Below, piece by piece: positions 30,233-39,832 of a stretch of DNA of 64,000 nt. The stretch is from Liminaster sp045627785 (GTDB lineage Bacteria > Bacteroidota > Bacteroidia > Bacteroidales > UBA3663), in NCBI GenBank assembly GCA_045627785.1, contig JAZQOF010000016.1:84482-148481 (forward strand), given 5' to 3'. Below the pieces are notes generated by a model. That model saw only the letters and a list, made by a program, of their open reading frames with translations. It had not been told where the DNA came from and ran no database searches. Both the position numbers and the translations under genes were made by a program. The stretch's first letter is position 1, and each line of letters starts with the position of its first letter.

Positions 30233-32722
30233 TTATCCCATTACAACCTCAACGACATGCTTGCCTGGTGTGCTCTTTACGATGTTGCCATCGACAGCAA
30301 CGCCATCGACAGTCATCGACTTGACACCCTTCTGAACGCCGTTAGGGTTCTTGATTGTAATGTCGAATTCTGCGCCACGAAGAACACGCTTAATCGAATA
30401 TTCCTTCATGTCTGATGGGAGACATGGATCGATCTCGATACCATCGTAAGTTGGCTTAACACCAAGGAGGAACTGGCTGACTGTGTACCACATCCAAGCA
30501 GCGGTACCTGTGAGCCAAGAGTTCTTACCTTCACCTGGCTTAGCAGCATCCTTACCTGCAACCATCTGGCAGTTTACGTATGGCTCAACCTTGTGGAGCG
30601 ACTGATCCTTGATGTACATTGGGCTGATCTTACGGAAGAGCTCCCAAGCGTCGTTACCACGACCGGCAACTGTCTCGCCGATGATCACCCATGGGTTGTT
30701 GTGGCAGAAGATACCTGCGTTCTCCTTGTAACCTGCAGGGTAAGAAGAGATCTCACCCATCTCAACATGATAAGATGTGTATGCTGGGTTGTTCAAAACC
30801 ATACCATGCTCACAGTCGAGGTACTTCTTACAAGAATCGATAGCCTTATCGACCATACCTTCCTCAAGACCGATACCTGCCATTGTGCAGAAGCCCTGTG
30901 ACTCGATGAAGATCTTACCTTCCTCACATTCGTTCGAACCGATCTTGTTGCCATAGAAGTCGTAAGCGCGGAGATACCATTCGCCGTCCCATCCATGCTT
31001 CTTGACTGCCTCAACCATTGAGTCAACACACTTCTGAGCGCGAGCTGCCTCGTCGTTCTTGCCGATCTGCTTACAAAGCTCAATGTAATCCTTACCGGTA
31101 ACAACGAAGAGACCTGCAATCATGAGAGACTCTGCCTTGCTGCCTACTGAATTGTTCTCTGTTGTCTGGAAGCTCTCGTTTGGATCCCAAGAGAAACAGT
31201 TGAGGTTCAAGCAGTCGTTCCAGTCGGCACGACCGATGAGTGGCAACATGTGAGGACCAAGATTCTCAACCACATGGTTGAAAGAAATGCGGAGGTGTTC
31301 GAAGAGACTTACCTCTGAACCTACCTTGTTATCGAATGGTACTGGTTCGTCGAGGATAGAGAAATCGCCTGTCTCCTTAATATATGCTACAGTACCGAAG
31401 ATGAGCCAGCATGGGTCGTCGTTGAAACCACCGCCGATGTCGTTGTTACCATGCTTTGTGAGTGGCTGATACTGGTGATAGCAACCACCGTCAGGGAACT
31501 GTGTAGATGCGATATCGATGATACGCTCACGTGCACGTGAAGGAACCTGATGTACGAAACCTACGAGGTCCTGGTTTGAATCACGGAAGCCCATACCACG
31601 ACCGACACCGCTCTCGAAGAATGAAGCCGAACGAGAGAAGTTGAATGTGATCATACACTGATACTGACTCCAGATGTTTACAGCACGGTTGAGCTTCTCA
31701 TCATCGCTCTTGACAACATACTTGTCGAGGAGTTCATCCCACATCTTTGCAAGTTCGGCATAAGCAGCATCGACAGCCTCAACTGTTGAGAACTTCTCGA
31801 TAGTAGCCTTTGCCTTAGCCTTGTTGACGAAAGTAACGTCAGATGCCTGTGATGTGATGAGTTCGCCACTCTGCTTGCGAGCAAGATCTTCCTTACAGAA
31901 CTTCTCGTCCTGTTCATTCTCGACATAACCGAGCACGAAGATATAATCCTTGCTCTCACCTGGCTTGAGTTCAACCTCAATATAGTGTGAAGCAATAGGG
32001 CTCCAACCATGTGCAAGAGAATTAGCAGGCTTGCCAGCCATTACGCACTGTGGATCGGCAAACTCGTTGTAGAGACCGATGAACGACTCACGATCTGTGT
32101 CGTAACCGTCGATTTTTGCATTTGAAACAGCGTAGTAAGCATAGTGATTACGACGCTCCTTGTATTCTGTCTTGTGATAGATTACGCTTCCATCGATCTC
32201 AACCTCACCAGTTGACCAGTTACGCTGGAAGTTTTCCATATCGGTAGCAGCATTCCAAAGACACCATTCTGCGAAAGAGAAGAGCTTGATCTTCTTTGTC
32301 TCGCTTGTTGTGTTCTTGAGAGTAACCTTCTGAACCTCTGCCCAAGTCTTGAGAGGAACGAAGAAGAGAACGCTTGCCTCGATACCGTTCTTAGAACCTG
32401 TGATGCGAGTATAGTTCATACCATGACGGCACTCGTAGCTGTCGAGTGGAGTCTTGCATGGCTTCCAACCTGGATTCCAGACTGTGCCGTTATCGTTGAT
32501 ATAGAAATAACGTCCGCCATTATCCATAGGCACGCCATTATAACGATAACGAGTGATACGACGGAACTTAGCGTCTTTGTAGAAATCATAACCTCCGGCT
32601 GTATTAGAAATCAAACCGAAGAAATCCTCGTTTCCGAGGTAGTTGATCCAAGGGAATGGAGTTGCTGGGTCGGTGATGACATACTCACGAGCAGCGTCAT
32701 CGAAATAACCAAATTCTTTCAT
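30233..32722 (-). CDS. GH94 cellobiose/cellodextrin phosphorylase
   Basis: 829 residues from the ATG at 32722 (MKEFGYFDDAAREYVIT). No signal peptide, so cytoplasmic. FGLISNTAGGYDFYKDAKFRR, a SASFFESGVGRGMGFRDSNQD segment (split here by the substrate loop), DPCWLIFG, a GRADWNDCLN motif with the catalytic Asp, and a NPWVIIGE C-terminal block identify GH94. It splits beta-1,4-linked glucose dimers or oligomers with phosphate to give glucose-1-phosphate, saving ATP. It lies between the secreted GH5-CE7 and GH9 genes. Confidence 0.93.
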   Translation of the reverse strand: MKEFGYFDDAAREYVITDPATPFPWINYLGNEDFFGLISNTAGGYDFYKDAKFRRITRYRYNGVPMDNGGRYFYINDNGTVWNPGWKPCKTPLDSYECRHGMNYTRITGSKNGIEASVLFFVPLKTWAEVQKVTLKNTTSETKKIKLFSFAEWCLWNAATDMENFQRNWSTGEVEIDGSVIYHKTEYKERRNHYAYYAVSNAKIDGYDTDRESFIGLYNEFADPQCVMAGKPANSLAHGWSPIASHYIEVELKPGESKDYIFVLGYVENEQDEKFCKEDLARKQSGELITSQASDVTFVNKAKAKATIEKFSTVEAVDAAYAELAKMWDELLDKYVVKSDDEKLNRAVNIWSQYQCMITFNFSRSASFFESGVGRGMGFRDSNQDLVGFVHQVPSRARERIIDIASTQFPDGGCYHQYQPLTKHGNNDIGGGFNDDPCWLIFGTVAYIKETGDFSILDEPVPFDNKVGSEVSLFEHLRISFNHVVENLGPHMLPLIGRADWNDCLNLNCFSWDPNESFQTTENNSVGSKAESLMIAGLFVVTGKDYIELCKQIGKNDEAARAQKCVDSMVEAVKKHGWDGEWYLRAYDFYGNKIGSNECEEGKIFIESQGFCTMAGIGLEEGMVDKAIDSCKKYLDCEHGMVLNNPAYTSYHVEMGEISSYPAGYKENAGIFCHNNPWVIIGETVAGRGNDAWELFRKISPMYIKDQSLHKVEPYVNCQMVAGKDAAKPGEGKNSWLTGTAAWMWYTVSQFLLGVKPTYDGIEIDPCLPSDMKEYSIKRVLRGAEFDITIKNPNGVQKGVKSMTVDGVAVDGNIVKSTPGKHVVEVVMG

Positions 32723-32759
32723 TGTAATATCGTGTTTATATATTGTTTTGTCAATAAAT

Positions 32760-35393
32760 TTAATTCTTAACCATATACTTTTCGTACCACGCCATGATTG
32801 CAGGATTCCAATGATCATAATCTACATGATGACCATAGTTGCGATAGATGTGATACTCCTTAGGAGCATTTACAAGATTATATCCGGAGATATTGGTATG
32901 TGGCGGACATGTAACATCCTGAAGTCCCATGCCGAGATAAACAGGACATTCAATCCACTGAGCAAGATTCTTGATATCGAAATATGAGAGATTCCTGTAG
33001 AGATCCTCGTCACTCATTCCGAGTTCCATCTGCTTTTCGTGAATAGCACTATAAGGCCATTCTACAATCTTGAAATAATCAGGGAAGTCACTCATGAATG
33101 TGATGTAGCAAGCGATAGCAGTGACACGATGGTCGAGTGCTGCAGCTGCCATAGAATATGCGCCGCCCTGACTTCCACCTTCGAGGAAGATGTTCTGCTG
33201 ATCAACCTCAGGAAGCGTGAAGAGATAGTCGATGGCACGAGTGCAATCGAGATATGCTCCACGATAATAGTATGTCTGAGGGCTCTGCAAACCGAAACGA
33301 ACCCAATCGCCGAAACGGTTTGTAGCGTCGTTACGACCTTGACCACGACTGCTTACTATCACATCGATCCATCCGTTGTCGGTCAGATCCAAATCCCAAG
33401 GCTTGCTGCTGTAACCCATGTTGATGATGTGTACAGGATACTTGCCTGGCTTTGTCGGAACAGTATAGTCGATCTGCACGAGATCTCCTTCGAGACCACG
33501 AACCTGTGCGATATAAGCCTTCTTCTCGCCCACATGATCCTTACGTTCAGTTACGACAGGACGCATTGGAACTGCTGCAAGCTCGGCACGTGCCTTGTCC
33601 CAGAACTCCTGAAAATCAGGCTGGGCATCAGGAGCAGAGACGATCTTCTCTGGTTCGTAACCGATAGTGAAATAATCTATCACGAGTTGATTGCCATAAA
33701 CCTCAGTCTTGTTGGCAGTGATGTTCTGTCCGTCCTTCTCGATGATAATATGGTAGAAACCAGGCTCTGTAATACCGAGTGTCTTTGCATCAAAGCTTGC
33801 GACATCACATTTGCCGAATCCGCCAGGAACAGAGACAGAAACATTATGTTCGGAAACAGGAAGCTTAGTGTCGGTTGTTACCTTGATTGTAACATCTGCG
33901 TTTTCTGCACGACCAGCTGTGTTGCTGAATGCCAAATCGAATGTAGGATTCTCTTCTCCATACCAAACCCAGTCTTCATCGCTGCTTGAAAGATCTACCT
34001 TAAGTTGACCGAAGTTCATATCCTTGATCATGTTAAGAGTAGTAGTATCGCAAGCGAATACGGAATTGAGACCTTGTTCCTCCTGTGCAGGATCACATAC
34101 ATAATCATCAAACGGCTGCCAGATGATATTCTTCACGTTGGCATAACCACCCCATCCCCAGAAGTTACATCCGGCAATCTTTCCGGAATCACGGATGATC
34201 GAGAACACATATTTGTAGTATGCATCACGACCCTTTGTAGGCGAACCAGGAGTGAAGATGAAACGATCACGAGGATAACCGAATTCCTCAAGCACCATTG
34301 GTCGGCCTGCCTTGCTCATATATTCGTATGCCTCATCAATATAAGCAAGAGTATTCTCACAAGCAACGCCTACCATATCCACAATCGGATCTGGTGCATC
34401 TTCAGCAATTGTCTTATCAGCATCGTAGTTCTGGTTGAACTTTCCTAACCAACCCCAGTTGTTTGGCCAGATATGGATACAAGCATAGTCGATATTTGGA
34501 AGTGTGTGGATGGCATTGAAAAGCTCCATATCCTCTTCACAACCATTACGACCTTCACTACCTGTTGTTACGAGGTGATTAGGATCGAGGCTCTTGATGA
34601 GTGTTGACTGTTCATCAATCCACTCAACGAACTTCGCCTTATGAAGAGAGTCGTTCACGAAACAACGAGGCTCATTTGCAATTTCCCATGCCATCAAAGC
34701 CTTGCTCTCGGAATATGGCTTGCCTGTATAACGGTTTGTACGGGAAACCATGTTACGAACATGATTTGCTGCAAGAACCTTTGCCGAGTCATTAAGGATG
34801 AAGTTACCTGCATACTGCATGTATTCCCACCAGCCGTCGATGCTAGGAACAGGCGTTTGGTCGAAATGCTTGAAACCGCTTTCTGTATTCGACATCACAT
34901 CTCCGCTGAATCCTACCCAGTCAAGATATGCACCATATCCACCACTCCATTCCCAGGCATTATTGAAATAGAGAACAGCTTTCATATCGCGCTTCTCAAG
35001 TTCTGCCATGAGATAGTCGAGACCATCAAGGATTGTGTCGTTATATACGCCTGGCTCCAACTGAAGCTTTGGCATGATATGGCTTGGAATACCTTCACGA
35101 CCATCACCGCCGATAAGAACTCGCAAGTTATCCACACCAGTCTCCTGCATCAAGTCAAGTTCCTTAGCAAGTCGTTCACGATTGCCGCCACGTCCTTCAG
35201 AAGCCAGGATTGCGCCATACCAGAAGTTGGTTCCTACATATCGGTATTCGTTATCGCCAATATAGAAATGTCCGTCTTTGACAGTTACATATTCTGAACC
35301 ATCTGAAGGTACAGGTTTCTTATGCAAAGTAAATGCAATGCCAACAAGGCAGCATACGATCAAGGCTACTAACCAAAGTTTCTTATTTTTCAT
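32760..35393 (-). CDS. GH5-CE7 fusion: endo-mannanase with acetyl esterase
   Basis: 877 residues with an N-terminal signal/anchor helix (5-22). The GH5 barrel (about 34-430, GH5_7 mannanase-like) has the acid/base Glu241 in WEIANEP and the nucleophile Glu370 in VLEEFG. A beta-sandwich linker follows (about 465-580). The CE7 (AXE1) esterase domain spans about 585-877, with Ser741 in GGSQGG, Asp826 in LQDVTCPP and His855 in YGHHVDY. One protein would cut a mannan backbone and remove its acetyl groups. Assignment of both families is firm; acetylated glucomannan as substrate is inferred. Confidence 0.92.
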   Translation of the reverse strand: MKNKKLWLVALIVCCLVGIAFTLHKKPVPSDGSEYVTVKDGHFYIGDNEYRYVGTNFWYGAILASEGRGGNRERLAKELDLMQETGVDNLRVLIGGDGREGIPSHIMPKLQLEPGVYNDTILDGLDYLMAELEKRDMKAVLYFNNAWEWSGGYGAYLDWVGFSGDVMSNTESGFKHFDQTPVPSIDGWWEYMQYAGNFILNDSAKVLAANHVRNMVSRTNRYTGKPYSESKALMAWEIANEPRCFVNDSLHKAKFVEWIDEQSTLIKSLDPNHLVTTGSEGRNGCEEDMELFNAIHTLPNIDYACIHIWPNNWGWLGKFNQNYDADKTIAEDAPDPIVDMVGVACENTLAYIDEAYEYMSKAGRPMVLEEFGYPRDRFIFTPGSPTKGRDAYYKYVFSIIRDSGKIAGCNFWGWGGYANVKNIIWQPFDDYVCDPAQEEQGLNSVFACDTTTLNMIKDMNFGQLKVDLSSSDEDWVWYGEENPTFDLAFSNTAGRAENADVTIKVTTDTKLPVSEHNVSVSVPGGFGKCDVASFDAKTLGITEPGFYHIIIEKDGQNITANKTEVYGNQLVIDYFTIGYEPEKIVSAPDAQPDFQEFWDKARAELAAVPMRPVVTERKDHVGEKKAYIAQVRGLEGDLVQIDYTVPTKPGKYPVHIINMGYSSKPWDLDLTDNGWIDVIVSSRGQGRNDATNRFGDWVRFGLQSPQTYYYRGAYLDCTRAIDYLFTLPEVDQQNIFLEGGSQGGAYSMAAAALDHRVTAIACYITFMSDFPDYFKIVEWPYSAIHEKQMELGMSDEDLYRNLSYFDIKNLAQWIECPVYLGMGLQDVTCPPHTNISGYNLVNAPKEYHIYRNYGHHVDYDHWNPAIMAWYEKYMVKN

Positions 35394-35420
35394 TTTCTGT
35401 TATTTTTTCTGGATATAAAA

Positions 35421-36908
35421 TCAAAAGTTATCGGTACGGAAAGGAACGATAGGCAACTGACGAGAGTTGTGAAGCTTGCCTACAACAAAGTTCTTGAAGC
35501 AGTAACGCACATTCTTCACTTCAGGCACCTCTGGGCAAACAAGTTTCAACACTGTACGGGAATCTGTGTTGGTTGCCCATACAATTGCAGGATGGAACAC
35601 GCCATCTTCACCTGCAGCTTCAAAATTCTCGATATCCTGCATACGGTCGAATCCTTCCCAAGCGTTGGTGAAATAGAGAATAGTCACCTTACCCTTATCA
35701 TTTGGATTAGCAGCTACAGCTGTTCCTCCAATCACATTCTTATCATCTGGAGTTGCCTCTACTACCTCCATCTTCTCGAATTCAGGCATCTCAGACCAGA
35801 AACCGCTCATACCATAATCGCGAGTTGCTGCCATATAAGCCAGACGCTGACCTATCTCAAGCTTCTTTGTTCCGTGAATCTGCTTCAGCTCATAGTCGTA
35901 AACGAGGTCACTTGTACATACACAGCCACAATCCTCAAGTTCGTGTGCGATCTTATGCTGTGCCTCACGAATCTTTGCGCCATCTGTACCATTGGCATTA
36001 TCCTCGTACATATATGGAGGAAGCTCTACTGTATAGAAAGGGAGTTTGGTATCCTGATTCCATATCTTACGCCAATGATTGGCCATATCCTTGAATCTAG
36101 TAATATACTCCTGTTCACGACCAATATTACTTTCGCCCTGATTCCAGAGGAAGCCCTTTACGGTATAACCTGCCATTGGATATAGCATACCATTGTACAT
36201 CACCATCTTGCGCATCCAGCCAACATCGTTTGCTGGTGTCAATCCGTCTGGGTATGTGAGCAGTATTTCCTTTGGTAACCAGCCTTCGACACAGCTGCCG
36301 CCCCACGAACAGTTAATGATTCCGACAGGAACATCGAGAAGATCTGTGAGTGTACGGGCAAAGAAATAACCTACAGCTGAGAAGTGGCCTGCATTCTGTG
36401 GTTCGCACACTTCCCACTTTGCAGGAACCTTATCCTGTGGTTCAAGTGCATCGACCTTAGTGACTGTTGCCACGCGAATTGCCTTCTTATATTTGCCCGA
36501 AGTTGCGATTGCCTCGTTCGAGCCCTCGATAGGGCAGTTCCAATAACCGTTCAAGGTGATTTCCATGTTTGACTGACCAGAACAGAACCATACCTCGCCG
36601 ATCAAAACATTCTCGCAAGTGATAGTCTCGCCATCACCCTTCACAGTAAGAGTCTGTGGAGTATAACTTGCGGCAGGAGTCTTAACTTCGATAAGCCATT
36701 TGCCGTCTTTCCCGGCAGTAGCATATTGTTTGAGGTTCGACCATGAGGTTGTGAGCTGGACAACACTACCAGGTTTTGCCCAACCCCAGACCTTCGCATT
36801 GGTCTGTTGCTGGAGCATCATATCTGAACTGAAAATCCCAGGCAATTCGAGTGCTGAGGCTGTCAAGGAAAAGACAGCAATCGCGAGTATAAGAAGTATC
36901 TTTTTCAT
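35421..36908 (-). CDS. SGNH carbohydrate acetylesterase (sialate O-acetylesterase family)
   Basis: 495 residues with a signal peptide (cut near ASA-LEL, about 19). An Ig-like N-domain is followed by GQSNM (111-115, nucleophile Ser113), INCSWGGS and WNQGESN, the block marks of the DUF303/SASA SGNH esterases. In a glycan-degrading operon such enzymes usually remove acetyl groups from hemicellulose rather than sialic acid. First gene of the leftward operon with a good promoter upstream. Confidence 0.88.
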   Translation of the reverse strand: MKKILLILAIAVFSLTASALELPGIFSSDMMLQQQTNAKVWGWAKPGSVVQLTTSWSNLKQYATAGKDGKWLIEVKTPAASYTPQTLTVKGDGETITCENVLIGEVWFCSGQSNMEITLNGYWNCPIEGSNEAIATSGKYKKAIRVATVTKVDALEPQDKVPAKWEVCEPQNAGHFSAVGYFFARTLTDLLDVPVGIINCSWGGSCVEGWLPKEILLTYPDGLTPANDVGWMRKMVMYNGMLYPMAGYTVKGFLWNQGESNIGREQEYITRFKDMANHWRKIWNQDTKLPFYTVELPPYMYEDNANGTDGAKIREAQHKIAHELEDCGCVCTSDLVYDYELKQIHGTKKLEIGQRLAYMAATRDYGMSGFWSEMPEFEKMEVVEATPDDKNVIGGTAVAANPNDKGKVTILYFTNAWEGFDRMQDIENFEAAGEDGVFHPAIVWATNTDSRTVLKLVCPEVPEVKNVRYCFKNFVVGKLHNSRQLPIVPFRTDNF

Positions 36909-36934
36909 TGGTTAAAGAATATGTTATGTGTGCG

Positions 36935-36966
36935 CAAATATAATTATTTATTTTTTTGCGTCCAAA
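36935..36966 (-). promoter_or_regulatory. Promoter of leftward glucomannan operon
   Basis: On the minus strand: TTTG (36963-36966), 20-base spacer, TATATTTG (36935-36942), 26 bases before the esterase ATG. Confidence 0.8.
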
Positions 36967-37076
36967 CTACGGTTTTGAATTGTGCAATATTTAGACAAAA
37001 TAATACAAATAGGACATTTTTTACTAAATATTCTCAAAAAAAAACCAAGAAAGTTGATATTTTGTTTTTTCTTTTT

Positions 37077-37084
37077 TATCTTTG
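37077..37084 (+). promoter_or_regulatory. -7 element of rightward xylan operon
   Basis: TATCTTTG, 60 bases before the GH115 ATG. The -33 position reads TTGA, a weak match, so expression may need an activator. Confidence 0.6.
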
Positions 37085-37144
37085 GCAACAATTATTGATA
37101 TCTGTGTCTGCAGCCACCAATCAGGCACCTTAAATTATAATAAA

Positions 37145-39793
37145 ATGAAATTACAAAAGTACGCATTTTTTGTGGTCGTTTTGCTGGCTACAATTGTGAG
37201 TTCTGCTAAGGCTGCAGATCAGTTCATTTCATTCTCCAAACAAGAGGGAGCAGTGTCTCTTTTTGCCAATGGAGAGACTCCTCGAATCCAAGTTGACCAG
37301 AACGATTATCCAGGCGTTTTGCGCGCTGTCAATTCTTTGATTTCAGACATCAAAGCATCGACAGGCTGTGTCGTTTCAACTGAAAACGGAGACGTAAAGA
37401 TCATTGTCGGCACATTCGACAAGAGTTCATTGATCAAAGAGCTCGTAAAGAAGAAGGTGATCGACATCAAAGAACTCAAAGGCAAGACTGAGAAATACAT
37501 CATCAAAGTCTCGAACGGACAGATCATCATTGCAGGTAGTGATAAGCGGGGCACAACTTATGGTATCTATGAGTTGTCCCGTCAGCTCGGCGTCTCTCCT
37601 TGGAACTGGTGGGCTGACGTTCCTGTCATGAAGCACAATGAAGTATATGCCTTGGATGGCACATACACAGATGGCGAACCTGTAGTGCGATATCGTGGTA
37701 TCTTCCTCAACGATGAGGCTCCTTGTCTCTCAGGTTGGGTAAAAGAGAAATTTCCGGACAGCGAATGTCCAAGTGCTGATCCTAAGCTCGCACATGGATT
37801 CAACCATAATTTCTACGAGAAGGTATTCGAGCTCCTACTCCGCTTGAAGGCTAATTATCTCTGGCCTGCTATGTGGGGCAATGCATTCTATGCTGACGAT
37901 CCGATGAACAGCGTGGTTGCTGACGAGATGGGTATCATCATGGGTACTTCGCATCACGAACCTATGGCTCGCAACCATCAGGAATGGGCACGTCACAGAG
38001 CAGAGAATGGCCCTTGGGACTATGCCGAGAACCAAGAGATAATCGACAATTTCTTCCGTGAAGGCATCCGTCGTGCCAAGAACAACGAAGACCTTATCAC
38101 TATCGGTATGCGTGGTGATGGCGATGCTGCCATGGGCGGAAAGGAAGGTCATGACGACGAATTTGTAAAGAATGACGAATATTTCCTCAAGCTTTATGAG
38201 AAGATCTTCAAGAATCAGCGTCAGATCATCAAGGAAGAAACAGGCAAGCCTGCCGAGAAGCGTCCTCAGATGTGGGCAATTTACAAGGAGGTACAGAGAT
38301 ATTACGATCTTGGATTGAAAGTTCCGGAAGATGTACTCATCATGCTTTGTGATGACAACTGGGGTAATATACGTCGCGTACCAGGAGCTTCTGCCGAAGG
38401 TGTAAAGGCATTCGACAAGAAACTCGTCGAACGCAAAGGCGGTTGGGGTATGTATTATCATGTCGATTATGTAGGTGCTCCTCGTAATACAAAATGGGCT
38501 AACGTAACTCCTGTTGCACATCTTTGGGAACAGATGAATCTTGCTTACCAATACGGTATCGACCGTCTGTGGATCCTCAATGTCGGCGACCTTAAGCCTA
38601 TGGAATATCCTATCGATCTCTTCCTCAACATGGCTTGGGATCCTGAGAAATATGCTGCTTCAAACAGCTACAAGGCTCACACTCTCGCTTTCTGCGAAGC
38701 AACATTCGGCAAAGAGAATGCAAAGGAGACAACACGTCTCATGGAGCAATATTGCATCTACAACGGACGAGTTACTCCTGAGATGCTCACTTCAAAGACT
38801 TATAATCTCACTTCCGGTGAGTTCCTTCAGGTTGTAAATGAATATAAGGCTCTAGAAGCAGAGGCATTGAGACTCTACAATAGCATCGGCAAGGAATATA
38901 AAGACGCTTATTATCAGCTTTTGCTCTATCCTATCCAGTCGATGGCAAATCTCTATGAGATGTATTATGCACATGCACAGAACCAATTCTGTTACATCAA
39001 TGGTTTGGCAGATGCTAACGACTGGGCAGATGTCGTTGAAGCATGTTTTGCACGCGACCAGAAGCTTACCGACGAATATCATTCTTTGAACGGCGGAAAA
39101 TGGAACCATTTGATGGATCAGACTCACATCGGTTATTTCTCATGGCAGCAGCCTGACAAGAACTACATGCCTCATGTGAATCGTCTTGCTCCTGAACAGA
39201 TCAACGAAGGCGGATTCATATTCTCTTCGAAACTTGGATATGTCTCTATCGAAGCAGAACACTACTATTCAAAGAACAATGCTGCTGATGCTTCCTGGAG
39301 CGTGCTTCCGGAATATGGACGTACAAAATCGGCAATTGCACTCTTCCCTTATACATCTTCGCCAGAAGGAGCATCTGTATCCTACAAGGTTGAACTTCCA
39401 AAGGATGTCAAGGAAATCACATTACATGTCATCACAAACTCGACACTTCCTTACCTCCGTTCCAACGGACATCGTTATGCTGTGTCGGTCGATGGCGGCA
39501 CTCCAGTAGAGGTTAACTACAACGGACAGTTTACCGAAGAGAACCCTTATCTCACATTCGACGTAGTTGCAACCCGAATCATTGAAACAAAGACTCCTCT
39601 CAATATTATTAATAATGAGGGAACACATATCATCACAATCTCTCCTATCGATCAGGGTATGGTACTCGAGAAGATTGTTGTTGATTATGGAGGATACGAA
39701 CCACAGCATCTCTTTGGTACAGAAAGTCCGTTCTGCAATGAAAAGCAGAATGAATGGATCATGCCGGCAAGACCTTTCCCTCCAAGACAATAA
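37145..39793 (+). CDS. GH115 xylan alpha-glucuronidase
   Basis: 882 residues from the ATG at 37145, with a signal peptide (cut near AKA-ADQ). GH115 hallmarks: VRYRGIFLNDEAPCLSGW, KANYLWPAMWGNAF, DEMGIIMGTSHHEPM, GDGDAAMGG and LMLCDDNWGN-like blocks. The family removes 4-O-methyl-glucuronic acid side chains from glucuronoxylan. It begins a rightward operon with transporter, GH10, GH43 and CE1 genes. The longer frame from 37082 overlaps the promoter and is rejected. Confidence 0.93.
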   Translation: MKLQKYAFFVVVLLATIVSSAKAADQFISFSKQEGAVSLFANGETPRIQVDQNDYPGVLRAVNSLISDIKASTGCVVSTENGDVKIIVGTFDKSSLIKELVKKKVIDIKELKGKTEKYIIKVSNGQIIIAGSDKRGTTYGIYELSRQLGVSPWNWWADVPVMKHNEVYALDGTYTDGEPVVRYRGIFLNDEAPCLSGWVKEKFPDSECPSADPKLAHGFNHNFYEKVFELLLRLKANYLWPAMWGNAFYADDPMNSVVADEMGIIMGTSHHEPMARNHQEWARHRAENGPWDYAENQEIIDNFFREGIRRAKNNEDLITIGMRGDGDAAMGGKEGHDDEFVKNDEYFLKLYEKIFKNQRQIIKEETGKPAEKRPQMWAIYKEVQRYYDLGLKVPEDVLIMLCDDNWGNIRRVPGASAEGVKAFDKKLVERKGGWGMYYHVDYVGAPRNTKWANVTPVAHLWEQMNLAYQYGIDRLWILNVGDLKPMEYPIDLFLNMAWDPEKYAASNSYKAHTLAFCEATFGKENAKETTRLMEQYCIYNGRVTPEMLTSKTYNLTSGEFLQVVNEYKALEAEALRLYNSIGKEYKDAYYQLLLYPIQSMANLYEMYYAHAQNQFCYINGLADANDWADVVEACFARDQKLTDEYHSLNGGKWNHLMDQTHIGYFSWQQPDKNYMPHVNRLAPEQINEGGFIFSSKLGYVSIEAEHYYSKNNAADASWSVLPEYGRTKSAIALFPYTSSPEGASVSYKVELPKDVKEITLHVITNSTLPYLRSNGHRYAVSVDGGTPVEVNYNGQFTEENPYLTFDVVATRIIETKTPLNIINNEGTHIITISPIDQGMVLEKIVVDYGGYEPQHLFGTESPFCNEKQNEWIMPARPFPPRQ

Positions 39794-39832
39794 ACGAGAC
39801 TATTAATAACATTACTAATAATACGAAAAACT

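Noticed and set aside
33039..33989. 316-codon plus-strand frame opposite the GH5-CE7 gene
   Set aside because: Lies wholly inside a gene with intact catalytic motifs; product is Cys/Ile-rich shadow sequence.
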